From Methanosphaera sp. SHI613 (lineage in GTDB: Archaea; Methanobacteriota; Methanobacteria; Methanobacteriales; Methanobacteriaceae), in NCBI GenBank assembly GCA_003266145.1, contig MVJJ01000004.1, forward strand, positions 1 to 12,329: DNA of 12,329 nucleotides. Direction: 5' to 3'. Made by a program: the position numbers and the translations under genes. Below, in pieces: positions 12,209 to 12,329 of this stretch (its first letter is position 1; every line of letters begins with the position of its first letter). The notes under the pieces are model-generated. The model did no database searches and was not told where the DNA came from. It worked only from the letters and a program-made list of their open reading frames with translations.

Positions 12209-12329
12209 ATATTCTAATATATCATAAGTTATATATAAATGTTGGCATATAAATAATTATAAAAATTTTAATATTATTCCATAGTCTTTATTGTAATACA
12301 TTTGAAAATACAAAATAATCTTTGATGAT

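Larger units (their letters stand above)
11264..12329. other. Long gene-free region at the right end
   Basis: About 1066 bases with stops in all frames. It contains the promoter of the 75-residue gene, an 8-bp hairpin at 11406-11426, an orphan start region at 11615-11648, a second SD-ATG pair (TAGGTGAT 11751-11758, ATG 11766, only 7 codons), a long inverted repeat (11871-11982) and further dyads to 12208. TTGGCATAT and ATTATTCCATA occur as a pair twice (12036-12052 and 12242-12283). No tRNA, rRNA, CRISPR repeat or transposase was seen. It could be upstream regulatory DNA of a gene beyond the window, a degraded gene, or home to a non-coding RNA. Confidence 0.5.

Overview
The window looks like a piece of an AT-rich methanogen genome of the order Methanobacteriales, with Methanosphaera or Methanobrevibacter as the most likely genera. 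The sequence supports this with two HMf-type archaeal histones, an Alba chromatin protein, archaeal TATA boxes, oligo-T terminators, strong Shine-Dalgarno (SD) sites matching the 16S tail, AT-rich intergenic DNA and several Asn/Thr/Ser-rich surface proteins. The genus is inference; the order is fairly secure.

Layout. Bases 1-407 hold the 3' part of an alba gene whose product carries a Lys/Glu/Ala-rich repeat tail before the Alba fold. A TatD nuclease closely resembling the bacterial TatD branch (514-1299) and an ArsR-type metal-sensor repressor (1530-1874) follow on the plus strand. A membrane-anchored low-complexity protein (2064-2453, minus, TTG start) lies back to back with a secreted protein (2779-3201, plus). 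Next comes a minus-strand pair: an unknown 105-residue protein (4057-4374) and a short QueG-like double [4Fe-4S] protein (3316-4008). Bases 4375-5080 hold no long gene but include a 30-codon ORF with a near-perfect SD. Two histone genes (5081-5281 and 5784-5984) follow in tandem, each with its own TATA box, a similar 3' hairpin and a downstream cluster of TGT...ACA elements. The minus strand then encodes a second membrane-anchored surface protein (6525-7049), an SPCA/PMR1-like Ca2+/Mn2+ P-type ATPase (7183-9702), a short-chain dehydrogenase (10020-10763) and a small unknown protein (11036-11263). The last 1066 bases hold no convincing gene but several inverted repeats and an orphan translation-start region.

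How the genes fit together. Alba and the two histones are chromatin proteins, but they are not one operon. The ATPase and the ArsR regulator both concern metal ions, but they are far apart and no direct link is visible. Most genes appear to be single transcription units. The two best places for something new are the duplicated histone units, with matching 3' hairpins and repeat clusters, and the gene-free right end, which has a 19-bp interrupted inverted repeat and a start region almost identical to that of the first histone.
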